Assembly: GCF_013410875.1 (NCBI RefSeq)
Contig: NZ_JACCCU010000001.1
Location: 2,790,001 to 2,854,000 of the forward strand
Direction of reading: 5' to 3'
From: Tunturiibacter empetritectus
Lineage (GTDB): Bacteria; Acidobacteriota; Terriglobia; Terriglobales; Acidobacteriaceae
DNA: 64,000 nucleotides
Positions 34,994 to 43,580 of the stretch are shown here, one piece after another (the stretch's first letter is position 1; each line of letters begins with the position of its first letter). A model generated the notes under the pieces. The model saw only the letters and a list, made by a program, of their open reading frames with translations. It had not been told where the DNA came from and did no database searches. Position numbers and translations under genes: made by a program.

Positions 34994-35935
34994 ATGAAGA
35001 TTCTCGTTGTCGGCGCTGGTGCAGTTGGCGGTTACTTCGGAGCGCGTCTCGCGCAGGCAGGCCGCGACGTCACCTTTCTTGTCAGACCCGCTAGAGCAGA
35101 GCAACTTCAAAAAGACGGTCTTCGCATCCTAAGCCCGCACGGCGACGCCACCCTTAAGCCGAAGACCATCACCACCAGCGAGATCACCACTCCCTACGAC
35201 CTCATCTTTCTCAGCGTAAAAGCCCAGGCACTCGATCAGGCGATCAAAGACTTGACACCCGCCGTCGGGCCGGACACGATGATCTATCCCGTGCTCAACG
35301 GCATGCGCCACATGGAGACGCTAAGCCAAGTCTTCGGCGAGCAAAAAGTTTTAGGCGGTGTCTGCATGGTCTCGACCGAACTCGACGATCAAAACCGCAT
35401 CGTCCAGATGACGCCCATGCAAAAGCTCATCTATGGCGAACGCAACGGCGAAGGCGAGCGCAGCGGCGAAATCACCCCGCGCATTCGCGCACTCGACGAA
35501 GCACTCCGCGACGCGAGCTTCGACACCGAACTCTCCACCACCATCACCCAGGCCATGTGGCATAAGTGGGTCATGATCGCCTCCCTCGGCCTCGTAACTT
35601 GCCTCCTCGGCGGCCCCATCGGGGAGGTAAACTCCGTGCCCGATGGCGAACAGACTGCGCTCCAGGCCGTCGACGAGTGCACCGCCATCGGCAAAGCCTG
35701 TGGCTTCCCCTACCCGCCGCCCCTGCACGAATGGCTTCGCAAACAAGCCACCACCAAAGACTCGAAGCTCACCTCATCCCTGTATCGCGATCTGCAAAAA
35801 GGCGCTCCCATCGAGGTTGACACCATCCTCGGCGACCTGCTCGACCAGGGCCACGCCCACCACCTCGAAACGCCTCTGCTCCAGGCCTGCTGCGTTCGCC
35901 TCCGCGTCTACCAGAACAACCTCAAGTTAAGTTGA
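34994..35935 (+). CDS. ketopantoate reductase family protein (PanE/ApbA-like)
   Basis: Probable NADPH-dependent 2-oxo acid reductase, perhaps 2-dehydropantoate reductase of coenzyme A synthesis. 313 residues. The N-terminal Rossmann motif is KILVVGAGAVGGYFGARLAQAGRDVTFLVR. PYDLIFLSVKAQALDQAIKDL and MIYPVLNGMRHMETLSQVFG with Asn in LNG follow. The C-terminal ApbA_C domain has TTITQAMWHKWVMIASLGLVTCLLGGPIGEV (Lys in MWHKW) and KLTSSLYRDLQKGAPIEVDTILGDLLDQG. GGAG precedes the start. Paralogues are common, so the substrate is uncertain. Confidence 0.88.
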   Translation: MKILVVGAGAVGGYFGARLAQAGRDVTFLVRPARAEQLQKDGLRILSPHGDATLKPKTITTSEITTPYDLIFLSVKAQALDQAIKDLTPAVGPDTMIYPVLNGMRHMETLSQVFGEQKVLGGVCMVSTELDDQNRIVQMTPMQKLIYGERNGEGERSGEITPRIRALDEALRDASFDTELSTTITQAMWHKWVMIASLGLVTCLLGGPIGEVNSVPDGEQTALQAVDECTAIGKACGFPYPPPLHEWLRKQATTKDSKLTSSLYRDLQKGAPIEVDTILGDLLDQGHAHHLETPLLQACCVRLRVYQNNLKLS

Positions 35936-35970
35936 AGGCTCCCACAACTCAGCCAACCCAGCAAATCGAA

Positions 35971-36507
35971 CTAGACCCCAGCCTTGCCCTCAAGCTCATC
36001 CAGTTCAGCAAAGACCTCGGTCACCGCAACCCGGATCGCAGTACCCGGCACCGTAAGCTCCTCCACCGCCTCGCGCAAGCCCAGCGCATCGTTCACAAAG
36101 GCCTTCCTTCTCCTCGGATCCACTAGCCAGACGATCTCAACCCCCATGCCGAGGTAGTCCTCCACCCGCTCCTGCATCTCGCTCATCCGGTCCTCCCGCG
36201 AAAGAATCTCAATGCATAACAAAGGAGCCGTATGCACGATCGCCTCAAACGGTGCGCTCCTCCGCGTCACGCAGATATCGGGAATCCGATAATGTTCGGT
36301 CGAGGTCTGCACCCTTTGCTCCGGCAAAACTCGAACACTCCACTGCTGCTCTCGCGTTCCAAATAATAAAGTAAAAAACTTCTGCAAAACCGCGTGCTGT
36401 CCCTCACCCATATTCCGTTCCTTCACCTCACCATCGATCCAGTCACGGTCGGGCCGATAGCTCGTCTCCAGATACTCCTGCAACGGAACCAGCGTCGAAG
36501 CTGCCAT
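35971..36507 (-). CDS. Uma2 family protein (DUF820, PD-(D/E)XK fold)
   Basis: 178 residues. Uma2 proteins have a restriction-endonuclease-like fold and occur in many copies in cyanobacteria and acidobacteria; their role is unresolved. Recognisable parts are LVPLQEYLETSYRPDRDWIDGEVKERNMGEGQHA, VLPEQRVQTSTEHYRIPDICV (with the PD motif), LLCIEILSREDRMSEMQERVEDYLGMGVEIVWLVDPRRR. The acidic residues in RIPDICV and IEILS are the likely metal ligands. It converges with the ketopantoate-reductase-like gene and diverges from the next small gene. Confidence 0.87.
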   Translation of the reverse strand: MAASTLVPLQEYLETSYRPDRDWIDGEVKERNMGEGQHAVLQKFFTLLFGTREQQWSVRVLPEQRVQTSTEHYRIPDICVTRRSAPFEAIVHTAPLLCIEILSREDRMSEMQERVEDYLGMGVEIVWLVDPRRRKAFVNDALGLREAVEELTVPGTAIRVAVTEVFAELDELEGKAGV

Positions 36508-36616
36508 GGTCGATCACCTCACTGCCTCTCATCATAATCCACAGCGTCCGCTAGACGCGGCATCAGCCAGCGCCCCGCCTACCTGCTGCACCGGCCAAAC
36601 TCGCATCCTACGTGAC

Positions 36617-36832
36617 ATGACACAGCCAACCTCCACCGCCAACTACCGCAAATACCCAAAGGGACCAAACTTCACCCTCGTTGTCTTCCTCAGCGGCGTC
36701 GTGATGATCCTCGTCTTCATCGCTGCCTATCTTCTGCTGAGCGACAAGGGCAGACAGCTCCTTCCCAAGTGGCACAAACCTCACCAGACCTCATACCTCG
36801 TCTCACAACCCACATCTGAAGCCGCTGCCTAA
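36617..36832 (+). CDS. small single-TM protein
   Basis: 71 residues from ATG 36617; the frame runs open further upstream but lies in the intergenic region. A short polar head ends KYPKGPNFT, then one hydrophobic helix (LVVFLSGVVMILVFIAAYLLL), then a basic segment SDKGRQLLPKWHKPHQ and a Ser/Thr tail. It is comparable in layout to the two small proteins at 34.4 and 34.7 kb. It faces a flavin-type oxidase on the opposite strand. The function is unknown. Confidence 0.5.
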   Translation: MTQPTSTANYRKYPKGPNFTLVVFLSGVVMILVFIAAYLLLSDKGRQLLPKWHKPHQTSYLVSQPTSEAAA

Positions 36833-36861
36833 CGCTAAGGGCGCTGTCGAGCAGCTTCCTA

Positions 36862-37284
36862 TCAAGCACCAAATACCATCTCCTCAATCAACGGAGGCCG
36901 CTGATCAAAGTCGCTATATCGAATCCATCGCGGACGAACGACAAAGTAAACCAACCCCGGCCAGCCCTGACGACTCACCCCATCCGGCCAAGCGGAGAAG
37001 TAGACACTCTTATACCGCGTCAATTCCTCGCCCACCGGCAAAGACGCCTCGCCTTCCAACTGAATAGTCCTCTCTCCCTCCCATCCCACCACCACACTGG
37101 CCTTCGGATTGGAAGTAAGGTTCCGGTATTTGCGAGTGGTGTTGAGAGTATCGAAGACAATCTCAAGATCTTCCGTCACCGCAATCCCCACAAGCGCAGA
37201 CTGCGGCACACCGTCGCCCGAGATGCTTGCGACCACAGCAAGTTTATGACCCGCAAGGAACTCGTAAAGCTCCGCCTTCGTCAT
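36862..37284 (-). CDS. pyridoxamine 5'-phosphate oxidase-like FMN-binding protein
   Basis: 140 residues. A split-barrel flavin-binding domain is suggested by YEFLAGHKLAVVASISGDGVPQSALVGIAVTEDLEIVFDTLNTTRKYRNLTSNPKASVVVGW. The pattern of small-residue, GxPQxALVGI and later RKxxNLxxNPxAS is typical of the F420/FMN PNPOx-like class. The C-terminus contains WPGLVYFVVRPRWIRYSDF. It is likely a reductase or oxygen-binding flavoprotein, but the true substrate cannot be told. It converges with the preceding small membrane-protein gene. Confidence 0.85.
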   Translation of the reverse strand: MTKAELYEFLAGHKLAVVASISGDGVPQSALVGIAVTEDLEIVFDTLNTTRKYRNLTSNPKASVVVGWEGERTIQLEGEASLPVGEELTRYKSVYFSAWPDGVSRQGWPGLVYFVVRPRWIRYSDFDQRPPLIEEMVFGA

Positions 37285-37555
37285 ATTCGTCCATAACCAA
37301 CAACGATTCCCGTCATCAACGATAAGCCCGTCACCACGAAAGTCAACGATCGAAAGCCCCGTTCAGCTTAACCGCCCCATCCCACTCGCTATTCCGTCCC
37401 CTCTGAAGTCGTCATCCTGAACGTAGTGAGGGATCCTCGTATTTCAAATTTTCATATGGCCGGCTGCAAGGTTGGCCTGCTTTGGTCTTGCGCTAACGAG
37501 CGTTGAACACTGGCGAGTCGAGCCTCTCCCTCAACATTGCTAAACTAGCAGTAGC

Positions 37556-38557
37556 ATGGCTTTTTCCATCTTCGGCAAACGCGACAAATCCGACCAGCAA
37601 CCCGACCAGCCCACCGCAGTAGCTCCAGAGCCGCAGGAGCCGAAGCGCGGACTCTTCGACCGGATGAAGCAGGCGGTCACCCGCACCCGCGAGTCCTTCT
37701 CAGAGTCCATAAGCTCCGTCATCGCCCTCGCCCGTGAGGTCGACGAGACCACCCTGGTCAACCTCGAGCCTCTCCTGCTCGCCGCCGACCTCGGCGCCCC
37801 CACCACCGCCCTCGTCATGGAGAACCTCCGGCAGCGCGCCCTCCGCGTCGGCATCCAGGGCGGCGACGACCTCAAGCGTCTCCTCAAAGCCGAGCTCAAG
37901 CAGATCCTCGACAACGTAGCCCGCCCCATCACCCACCCCCCCACGCCGCCCGAGGTCATCATGATGGTCGGGGTCAACGGCACCGGCAAGACCACCACCA
38001 CCGGCAAGCTTGCCGCACACTTCACTGCGCAGGGCCGCACCGTCCTGCTCTGCGCCGCCGACACCTTCCGTGCCGCCGCGATTGAACAATTAGAGGTCTG
38101 GGCCCAGCGCTCCGACGTTCAGATCATTAAGACCAAGCAGGGCGGCGACCCCTCAGCCGCCCTCTACGACGCCTGCACCGCCGCCAAAGCCCGCAATACG
38201 CAGATCCTCATCGTCGACACCGCCGGCCGCCTCCACACCAAGACCGACCTGATGAAAGAGCTCGACAAGATGCGTCGGACAGCAGAGAAGTTGATCCCCG
38301 GCGCCCCACACCAGACCCTCCTCGTCATGGACGCGACGACAGGTCAAAATGGGTTGACGCAAGCCCGCCTTTTCACCGAAGCCGCCCACGTTACCGGCAT
38401 CGTCCTCACCAAGCTCGACGGCACAGCCAAAGGTGGCATCGTCCTGGCTATCGCAACAGAGCTGAAACTCCCAGTCATCTACGCGGGCATCGGCGAAAAG
38501 CTCGAAGACATCATCCCCTTCGACAGCGCCAGCTTCATCGACTCCCTACTCGACTGA
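37556..38557 (+). CDS. ftsY: SRP receptor FtsY
   Basis: Receptor GTPase for co-translational protein targeting, partner of Ffh and the 4.5S RNA. 333 residues. The N-terminal A domain is short and Lys/Glu/Gln-rich ([28 protein letters not shown]), then the N domain begins [22 protein letters not shown]. The NG GTPase motifs are [57 protein letters not shown] and [17 protein letters not shown], ending [27 protein letters not shown]-like repeat follows the gene. The SRP RNA gene lies 18 kb away in this window. Confidence 0.97.
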   Translation: MAFSIFGKRDKSDQQPDQPTAVAPEPQEPKRGLFDRMKQAVTRTRESFSESISSVIALAREVDETTLVNLEPLLLAADLGAPTTALVMENLRQRALRVGIQGGDDLKRLLKAELKQILDNVARPITHPPTPPEVIMMVGVNGTGKTTTTGKLAAHFTAQGRTVLLCAADTFRAAAIEQLEVWAQRSDVQIIKTKQGGDPSAALYDACTAAKARNTQILIVDTAGRLHTKTDLMKELDKMRRTAEKLIPGAPHQTLLVMDATTGQNGLTQARLFTEAAHVTGIVLTKLDGTAKGGIVLAIATELKLPVIYAGIGEKLEDIIPFDSASFIDSLLD

Positions 38558-38578
38558 AGCAGTCCCTCCGAGCATCGC

Positions 38579-38665
38579 GAGGACCGAAACCATTCCCGAG
38601 TCAAGACAAGGTACACAAGTCACGAAGTGACCGCCCCACGCGCAGTGGGCCCGTCCGGCAGGACA
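38579..38665 (+). repeat. REP-like element, copy 4
   Basis: Nearly identical to copy 2: GAGGACC, GACAAGG, TACACAAGTCACGAAGTGACC, CCCAC-GCGCA-GTGGG and CCGTCCGGCAGGACA. It sits between ftsY (+) and the GH3 gene (-), 22 bp after the ftsY stop. Confidence 0.85.
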
Positions 38666-38681
38666 GGCCCCTCGCATCTTT

Positions 38682-41378
38682 CTACTTCTCCGCAGTCAGC
38701 TTCAAATCACGCGACGACGAGCCAACCCGCACCCGCCGCGCATCCGACCGCACCCACTTCTTCTCCGCCACCGACCAGTACTCGAGCGCACGCGGCGACA
38801 CATGCATCGTCACATCCTTGCTCTCACCCGACGCCAGCGTCACGCGATCAAACGCCGCCAGCGTCTTAGGCGCAAACTGAACACCATCAGGCTGCTGCTC
38901 CGGAGCATCCAGATACACCTGCGGCACCTCATCTCCCGCCACGCTACCCGTATTCTTCACCCGAACCGAAACATCCAGCCCATTATCCGAAGCCTTCGCG
39001 ACCTTCAAATCCGAGTACGCAAAGCTCGTATACGAGAGCCCGAACCCAAACGGAAACAGCGGCTCAATCTTCTCCTTATCGAACCACCGATACCCAACAT
39101 CCACGCCCTCCGAGTAAGTCGTCTTCCCATCGACACCCTTAGCCGACCGCTCCGGATGCGCCGGGGCATTCGCCGCATAGTCGGTCAACTGCTTCGCCCA
39201 GGTAAACGGCAGCCGCCCAGCCGGACTCACCTTCCCCAGCAGAACATCCGCCGTAGCCCATCCGCCTTCATCACCCGGCCACCACATCTGCAGCACGCCC
39301 TTCACCTTGCCGATCCACGGCATCGCCACCGGCTGGCTCACATTCATCACCACAATCGTGTTCGGATTCACCGCAGCAATCTCATCCACGAGCTTGTCCT
39401 GCTCCCCTGGCAGAGCGAAGTCCGGCTTCCCTCGCGTCCACACAAACACCACAGCCGTATGCGCCTTCTTCGCCGTTTCGATGGCCGCCTTGTGGTTGCT
39501 CTCCCGCAGCTCCGGCGTCGTCCAGTTCAACCGAATCTGCTCCGGCGCATTCGAAGTATCGCCGCTCGCTATCACCGTAATCGAGTGCGGCCCAGCAGTC
39601 AGCTGCACCGCCCGCCGAACGTTATCCAGCCCATCGGTCGTCGGGAACCCGTTGTCCTGGGTCGCGTACTGCACATCGCCGTGCACCGTTCCCTTGGCAG
39701 CGCCCGTCTGTCCCACACGCTTGCCGTCGATCATCAGCTTTCCGCGCGCACCCAGCACCTGCAGGTACATCCAGTACTCACCCGTTGCGGGCACCGTCAG
39801 CGTTCCCTTCCAGCTCACCGTCTCATTCGCAGGCAGCGTCCTGCCGTTGCTATGTGTAAAGTCCAACTGCGCGTCTACTACGGTGCTTCCTCTGGCCTCC
39901 GTACGCAGCAGTCCCGGCTTGCCATCATGCGACAGCATCGACGCAGGCACCGTAACCCCAGTCATATCGTCGTCCACCGCATACGTAATGTTGGCCTCCG
40001 GAAAGCCCTTCTTCAGAGCTACCATCGGGCTAATCTGCCGCTCCGTCAACCCGGGGCTTCGCTCGCCGAACGTACCAATCGCCGCAACCTGCCCGGCACC
40101 CGGCCCAATCAACGCCAGCGACTGCAAATCATCGGAGCCCAACGGCAGCGCATGCTCATTCTTCAACAGCACCGCAGCATCTTCCGCCGTCTTGCGAATC
40201 ACCGCAGCATTCTCTTCAACAGCCTGCGTCGTCACCGTATGCTTTTGCTTGCCATCCAGATAGCCGAACCGATCGATCTCATACAACACACGCCGCGCAG
40301 CCGCCGTAATCGTGGCCTCGGTCACCGTGCCATTCTTCAGCGCCTCCCGCATCGTCGTCTTGTCGTTATCGCGCGGGAAACCACCCAGGTCCAGCCCATT
40401 CGCCTTTGGCTCCTCAGGAATAGGACCGCCAAGAATCCCAGCCAGCGCATCCGGGTCGAGAGGCTTCACCGGCGTATTATCAGGCGGAGCCGTCACAAAA
40501 TAGTTATTGATGAACGCCTTGAACGGACTGTCGTCCGCCGCCGCGCCGGGCATCTCCATATCCAGCCCCTCGTTCAGAAACAGAACGCTATGCACGCCGC
40601 CCCAGTCCGAGGTCACAAACCCCTTGAAGCCCATCTCATCCTTCAGGATCGTCTTCAACGTATCGCTGTTCCCGCACGCAAACGGCCCATTGATGCGGTT
40701 GTACGAGCACATCACCGACGACACCCCAGCCCCGATCGCATCCACGAACGGTGCCGCATACACCTCATGCAGCGTCTGTTGGTCGATAAAGATGTTGTAC
40801 CCATTCGAGTCGTACCCCACATAGTGCTTCGCCATCGCCATCACACCCTGCGCCTGCGCCCCGCGAACCTCCGCCGCGCCCATCGCGCCACTTAGCATCG
40901 GATCTTCGCCAAACGTGTTGTACGCGCGCGCAAACGTAATGTCGCGATCGATATTGATAAACGGCTGCAGCACCACATCGATGCCCAGCGACCGCGCCTC
41001 GCGCCCAATCACCGCGCCATTGGCCTCCGCATCCTTCGCACTAAAGGTCGCAGCAACGCCCATCGTCGCCGTCTCGGCCTGCCCCGCCACCCGCGACAAC
41101 ACGCCCGGCGGCCCATCGGCCATCCGCAGCGAAGGAACATGCAGCCGCGGAACTCCCGGCAGATACCCCGCCTGCCCCTGATAAACAGTGGGGTCCTCGA
41201 GCCCACCGCGAATCAGGTTCATCTTCTCTTCCAGCGTCATCTGCTTCAGCAGCCGGTCCACCCTGGCCTCATCCGCCTTCTCCGCCGGAACCGCCTGCGC
41301 CCACGAGGCAACAGACACAACGCTCAATGCACCCAGACAAAAAGCGACTGCAAGATACTTGCTCTTCTTCAAAGCCAT
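38682..41378 (-). CDS. GH3 beta-glucosidase with PA14 insertion, exported
   Basis: 898 residues from ATG 41378; the longer frame has no ribosome-binding site. The signal peptide is MALKKSKYLAVAFCLGALSVVSVASWAQA. The GH3 N-terminal barrel has nucleophile Asp258 in GFVTSDWGGVHS, with LRMADGPPG and HYVGYDSNGYNIFIDQQTLHEVYAAPF. The GH3 C-terminal domain follows from about residue 380 (VEENAAVIRKTAEDAAVLLKNEHALPL). A PA14-type sugar-binding insertion is suggested by NGRTLPANETVSWKGTLTVPATGEYWMYLQVLG. The C-terminal fibronectin-III-like domain includes NTGSVAGDEVPQVYL. It probably acts in the periplasm on beta-glucosides or xylosides. Confidence 0.94.
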   Translation of the reverse strand: MALKKSKYLAVAFCLGALSVVSVASWAQAVPAEKADEARVDRLLKQMTLEEKMNLIRGGLEDPTVYQGQAGYLPGVPRLHVPSLRMADGPPGVLSRVAGQAETATMGVAATFSAKDAEANGAVIGREARSLGIDVVLQPFINIDRDITFARAYNTFGEDPMLSGAMGAAEVRGAQAQGVMAMAKHYVGYDSNGYNIFIDQQTLHEVYAAPFVDAIGAGVSSVMCSYNRINGPFACGNSDTLKTILKDEMGFKGFVTSDWGGVHSVLFLNEGLDMEMPGAAADDSPFKAFINNYFVTAPPDNTPVKPLDPDALAGILGGPIPEEPKANGLDLGGFPRDNDKTTMREALKNGTVTEATITAAARRVLYEIDRFGYLDGKQKHTVTTQAVEENAAVIRKTAEDAAVLLKNEHALPLGSDDLQSLALIGPGAGQVAAIGTFGERSPGLTERQISPMVALKKGFPEANITYAVDDDMTGVTVPASMLSHDGKPGLLRTEARGSTVVDAQLDFTHSNGRTLPANETVSWKGTLTVPATGEYWMYLQVLGARGKLMIDGKRVGQTGAAKGTVHGDVQYATQDNGFPTTDGLDNVRRAVQLTAGPHSITVIASGDTSNAPEQIRLNWTTPELRESNHKAAIETAKKAHTAVVFVWTRGKPDFALPGEQDKLVDEIAAVNPNTIVVMNVSQPVAMPWIGKVKGVLQMWWPGDEGGWATADVLLGKVSPAGRLPFTWAKQLTDYAANAPAHPERSAKGVDGKTTYSEGVDVGYRWFDKEKIEPLFPFGFGLSYTSFAYSDLKVAKASDNGLDVSVRVKNTGSVAGDEVPQVYLDAPEQQPDGVQFAPKTLAAFDRVTLASGESKDVTMHVSPRALEYWSVAEKKWVRSDARRVRVGSSSRDLKLTAEK

Positions 41379-41810
41379 AGCCCGATATTCCTTCTCTCTC
41401 TGACTGAAACGTGTTCCATTGCCGCTAACAAGAGAGCAAGAAGAAGCTCCCCGCATGCCTGTCTACAATTCAGTTGCTTCATGCCGACCGAACGCCATTC
41501 GCGACTCCTCCCGCATACAGCCGAGCTTTCAGCAACAAAGCAAACTGCTTTTTTCAAGTTCGAGGATTGTAGCCGAAACGCCTCCGCAATGGTCTACTTC
41601 CAACAAAGCTGGAGGGCTTCTTCTGTTCAAAAAAGATCGAGGTCTACCGTACAGGCAGCTTTTCAAACTGTTGCGTGCCTCCGTACTTGCGAACACCAAT
41701 ATCAACAGAAGGGTCTCTGACGGCTATTGGAACTCCAACAGTCGTCAATGAGTGATTTGACCTGTTAGCACCAACTCGCCTTGCTGGTCCCGTGCCTACG
41801 GCGAACGGCC
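41379..41810. other. intergenic stretch upstream of the GH3 gene
   Basis: About 430 bp between the GH3 start and the MarR stop. No convincing coding sequence: the short frames here lack ribosome-binding sites and family signals. It would contain the GH3 promoter, but no clear motif stands out. Confidence 0.4.
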
Positions 41811-42251
41811 TCAGAAATCACATTCCGCAACCAGTTTCAAGAGCCGAAGAAGCGTCTTGCGCTCCTCTGAGGTCATCTGCCGCCGGACACTCTCTTCTGC
41901 GATCTCCCGAGCTTCGATCAGCCGTTCTCGATACTTCCTTCCTTTGGCCGTCAGCTGGACTCGAATTGCTCTGCCCGTTTTTGCCCGGTGCTCCAACACG
42001 AGCCCTTCCTGGGCCAGTGACTTGACAGCCCGGTGCACGACGGTGCGGTCGAAGCCCAAAAGCGTGGCGATCTGATTCTGATTCAACGTCGTTCCGCCAC
42101 GCAATGCTGACAGGATAAAACCGCGTGTCGCCGAGCACTGGGTTTTTCGCTCCAGTCTCTTCCCCACCGAGAAATACGCCGCTGCGAGATGGGCGAGAAC
42201 CGAGTCTTTCAAAATGTCATCGGGAATCTCTTTCCTCGGGAGGATGCTCAT
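41811..42251 (-). CDS. MarR family transcriptional regulator
   Basis: 146 residues from ATG 42251, which overlaps the nitroreductase stop (ATGA), so the two are translated together. The winged-helix core is visible: LAAAYFSVGKRLERKTQCSATRGFILSALRGGTTLNQNQIATLLGFDRTVVHRAVKSLAQEGLVLEHRAKTGRAIRVQLTAKGRKYRERL. It likely represses the nitroreductase-marR unit through the twin palindromes upstream. The ligand is probably an aromatic or quinone-like compound, by analogy with the family. Confidence 0.92.
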   Translation of the reverse strand: MSILPRKEIPDDILKDSVLAHLAAAYFSVGKRLERKTQCSATRGFILSALRGGTTLNQNQIATLLGFDRTVVHRAVKSLAQEGLVLEHRAKTGRAIRVQLTAKGRKYRERLIEAREIAEESVRRQMTSEERKTLLRLLKLVAECDF

Positions 42252-42958
42252 AGGACGGACACCGTTGCATCGAGAGGTCTTCGCCACTGCGGTGGCTCGT
42301 TGTGGGCAAGCGATTTCTTCCCGATCGCAATCACCATCACGATCTCATGGTGCCGGCCGGACAAACTCAGATATTGAGAGAGCCTGCGGGTATCAAAGCC
42401 CTCCATCGGACAAGTGTTCATTCCCAGCGCTTCGGCAGCGATCATCAGATTCTGGCAAGCCAACGAGGTACTCTTCGTCGCCCATTTGAACAAGTCCTGT
42501 CGGGACAGCGGCGGCATCCCGATCACCATCCGCAGATTTAGCAGTCGGAAGAAGGCCCGTTTGATCGCAGCAAACACTCCGAATGGTCCAGGCATGAACA
42601 GTATCCGGCCGACTTTTGCTCTGCGCTCATAGGCGTGAATTTTTTCTTCGCTGAAGTTGTTTTTGCGCATCCACTCTAGCTGGCCTTGCGATGTGGCTGA
42701 CAGCGAGCCGAGGTCTGTAACCGCCACGACCAGGGCGGAGGCGGTTTCCGCGGGTTTCTGTCCAAGGCAAAGTTTCGCCACCAGGGCCTTCTTTGCCGCG
42801 GACTGCACCCAATAAAACTTGTAAGGCTGGCTATTGAAGCTTGAGGGAGCATGGCAGGCTGCATTGATAATTTGTTCGCGTAGCTCTTCGGAGATCTCTA
42901 CGGGTTCAAAGATCCTAACCGCTCGCCTTTGGAAGATCGCGTCCAGGGTCTCGTTCAT
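42248..42958 (-). CDS. nitroreductase family protein
   Basis: FMN-dependent NAD(P)H oxidoreductase of the nitroreductase fold, 236 residues. Typical parts are LDAIFQRRAVRIFEPVEISEELREQIINAACHAPSSFNSQPYKFYWVQS (Arg and Ser/Asn FMN contacts), WATKSTSLACQNLMIAAEALGMNTCPMEGFD and HHEIVMVIAIGKK near the C-terminus. It is the first gene of a two-gene unit with marR. The probable role is reduction of nitroaromatics, quinones or flavin-type substrates as a stress response, but the true substrate is unknown. Confidence 0.92.
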   Translation of the reverse strand: MNETLDAIFQRRAVRIFEPVEISEELREQIINAACHAPSSFNSQPYKFYWVQSAAKKALVAKLCLGQKPAETASALVVAVTDLGSLSATSQGQLEWMRKNNFSEEKIHAYERRAKVGRILFMPGPFGVFAAIKRAFFRLLNLRMVIGMPPLSRQDLFKWATKSTSLACQNLMIAAEALGMNTCPMEGFDTRRLSQYLSLSGRHHEIVMVIAIGKKSLAHNEPPQWRRPLDATVSVL

Positions 42959-42973
42959 GGCTCGCTACCTCTT

Positions 42974-43013
42974 ATGTTGCTATAACAACATATCAATGTT
43001 GTTATTGCAACAT
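42974..43013. promoter_or_regulatory. twin MarR operators
   Basis: Two 18-bp palindromes 15-55 bp before the nitroreductase start: ATGTTG-N6-CAACAT at 42974-42991 and the same arms at 42996-43013. Their centres are 22 bp apart (about two turns). ATGTTG/CAACAT is an A/T-rich palindrome of the kind MarR-type repressors bind. Confidence 0.82.
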
Positions 43014-43276
43014 GACCCGTCCGAAGCTGGTTGGAAGCGAGCTGTCAGGTGGCCCCAATCGCCAAATCACTCATCAAGGCAAGATCAGTAACGACAAGTC
43101 GGCTTGTCAGAATGGATGATTCTGCGGCAGATCGAATCAGAGTCAGGGGCTTGAGGGACTTCGAATCTGCTGTCGCACCTTGCCGCTCCCTTCCATAAAA
43201 ATCCACCCAGAATCAATTCGTCCTCAGCATTTGCAAAGACTCGAAGAAAGCCCTCAGCCGTTGACGATTAAAATCC

Positions 43277-43537
43277 TGTCAAGCCCCCAAACCGCGAAAA
43301 CCCGCGCCAGTCCCGCACATTCGCGTGGCGTATGAGTTATGCCCAATCCGTTATACTTACTATAAGAACAAAAAAAGGGTTCCGAAGTGCGGAGCCCTTT
43401 CGTCATTAAGCCGCTAACCCTTTCGATGCCACCTATTTAGCCGTAAGTTCTTTATTTGCCCGTATTTACAGGTGCAAGTCTCTCGTAAGCAACTCAAACA
43501 AAGCATCTTACACGCGGGTAATATGGGGGGTACCCCC
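43277..43537 (+). repeat. composite intergenic element, copy A (upstream of ribD)
   Basis: About 260 bp that shares its order of blocks with 50993-51244. The blocks are TGTCAAGCCCC-AAACC, TATACTT, AAGG(G/C)(T/C)TCCG, CTAAC, TTT(A/G)TTTGC then TATTT, TCAAACAAAG, and CTTACACGCGGGTAATATGG with GGGGGTACCCCC. It ends 43 bp before ribD. It includes the hairpin at 43374. It may be a repeated regulatory or mobile intergenic unit. Confidence 0.65.
43374..43400. terminator. hairpin within composite element A
   Basis: Arms AAAGGGTTCCG and CGGAGCCCTTT (one G-T pair) with a 5-base loop, followed by CGTC. It is preceded by an A-run, so it would act as a terminator mainly for minus-strand transcripts. It is located between the nitroreductase promoter and ribD. 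Confidence 0.55.
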
Positions 43538-43580
43538 GGCCGCAGGCTGACTTCGGAGACAGGGCAAACATCCAAGCCGA

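Noticed and set aside
37404..37436. Short motif GTCATCCTGAACGTAGTGAG
   Set aside because: It resembles a motif scattered in many bacterial genomes, but only one copy lies here, so no repeat could be claimed from this window.
38802..40895. Plus-strand frame of 697 codons
   Set aside because: It runs through the opposite strand of the GH3 gene, is unusually Arg/His-rich, and has no ribosome-binding site; the GH3 gene has clear catalytic motifs.
43538..43580. FMN riboswitch before ribD
   Set aside because: The conserved RFN sequence blocks are not present; the upstream region is occupied by the repeated composite element instead.
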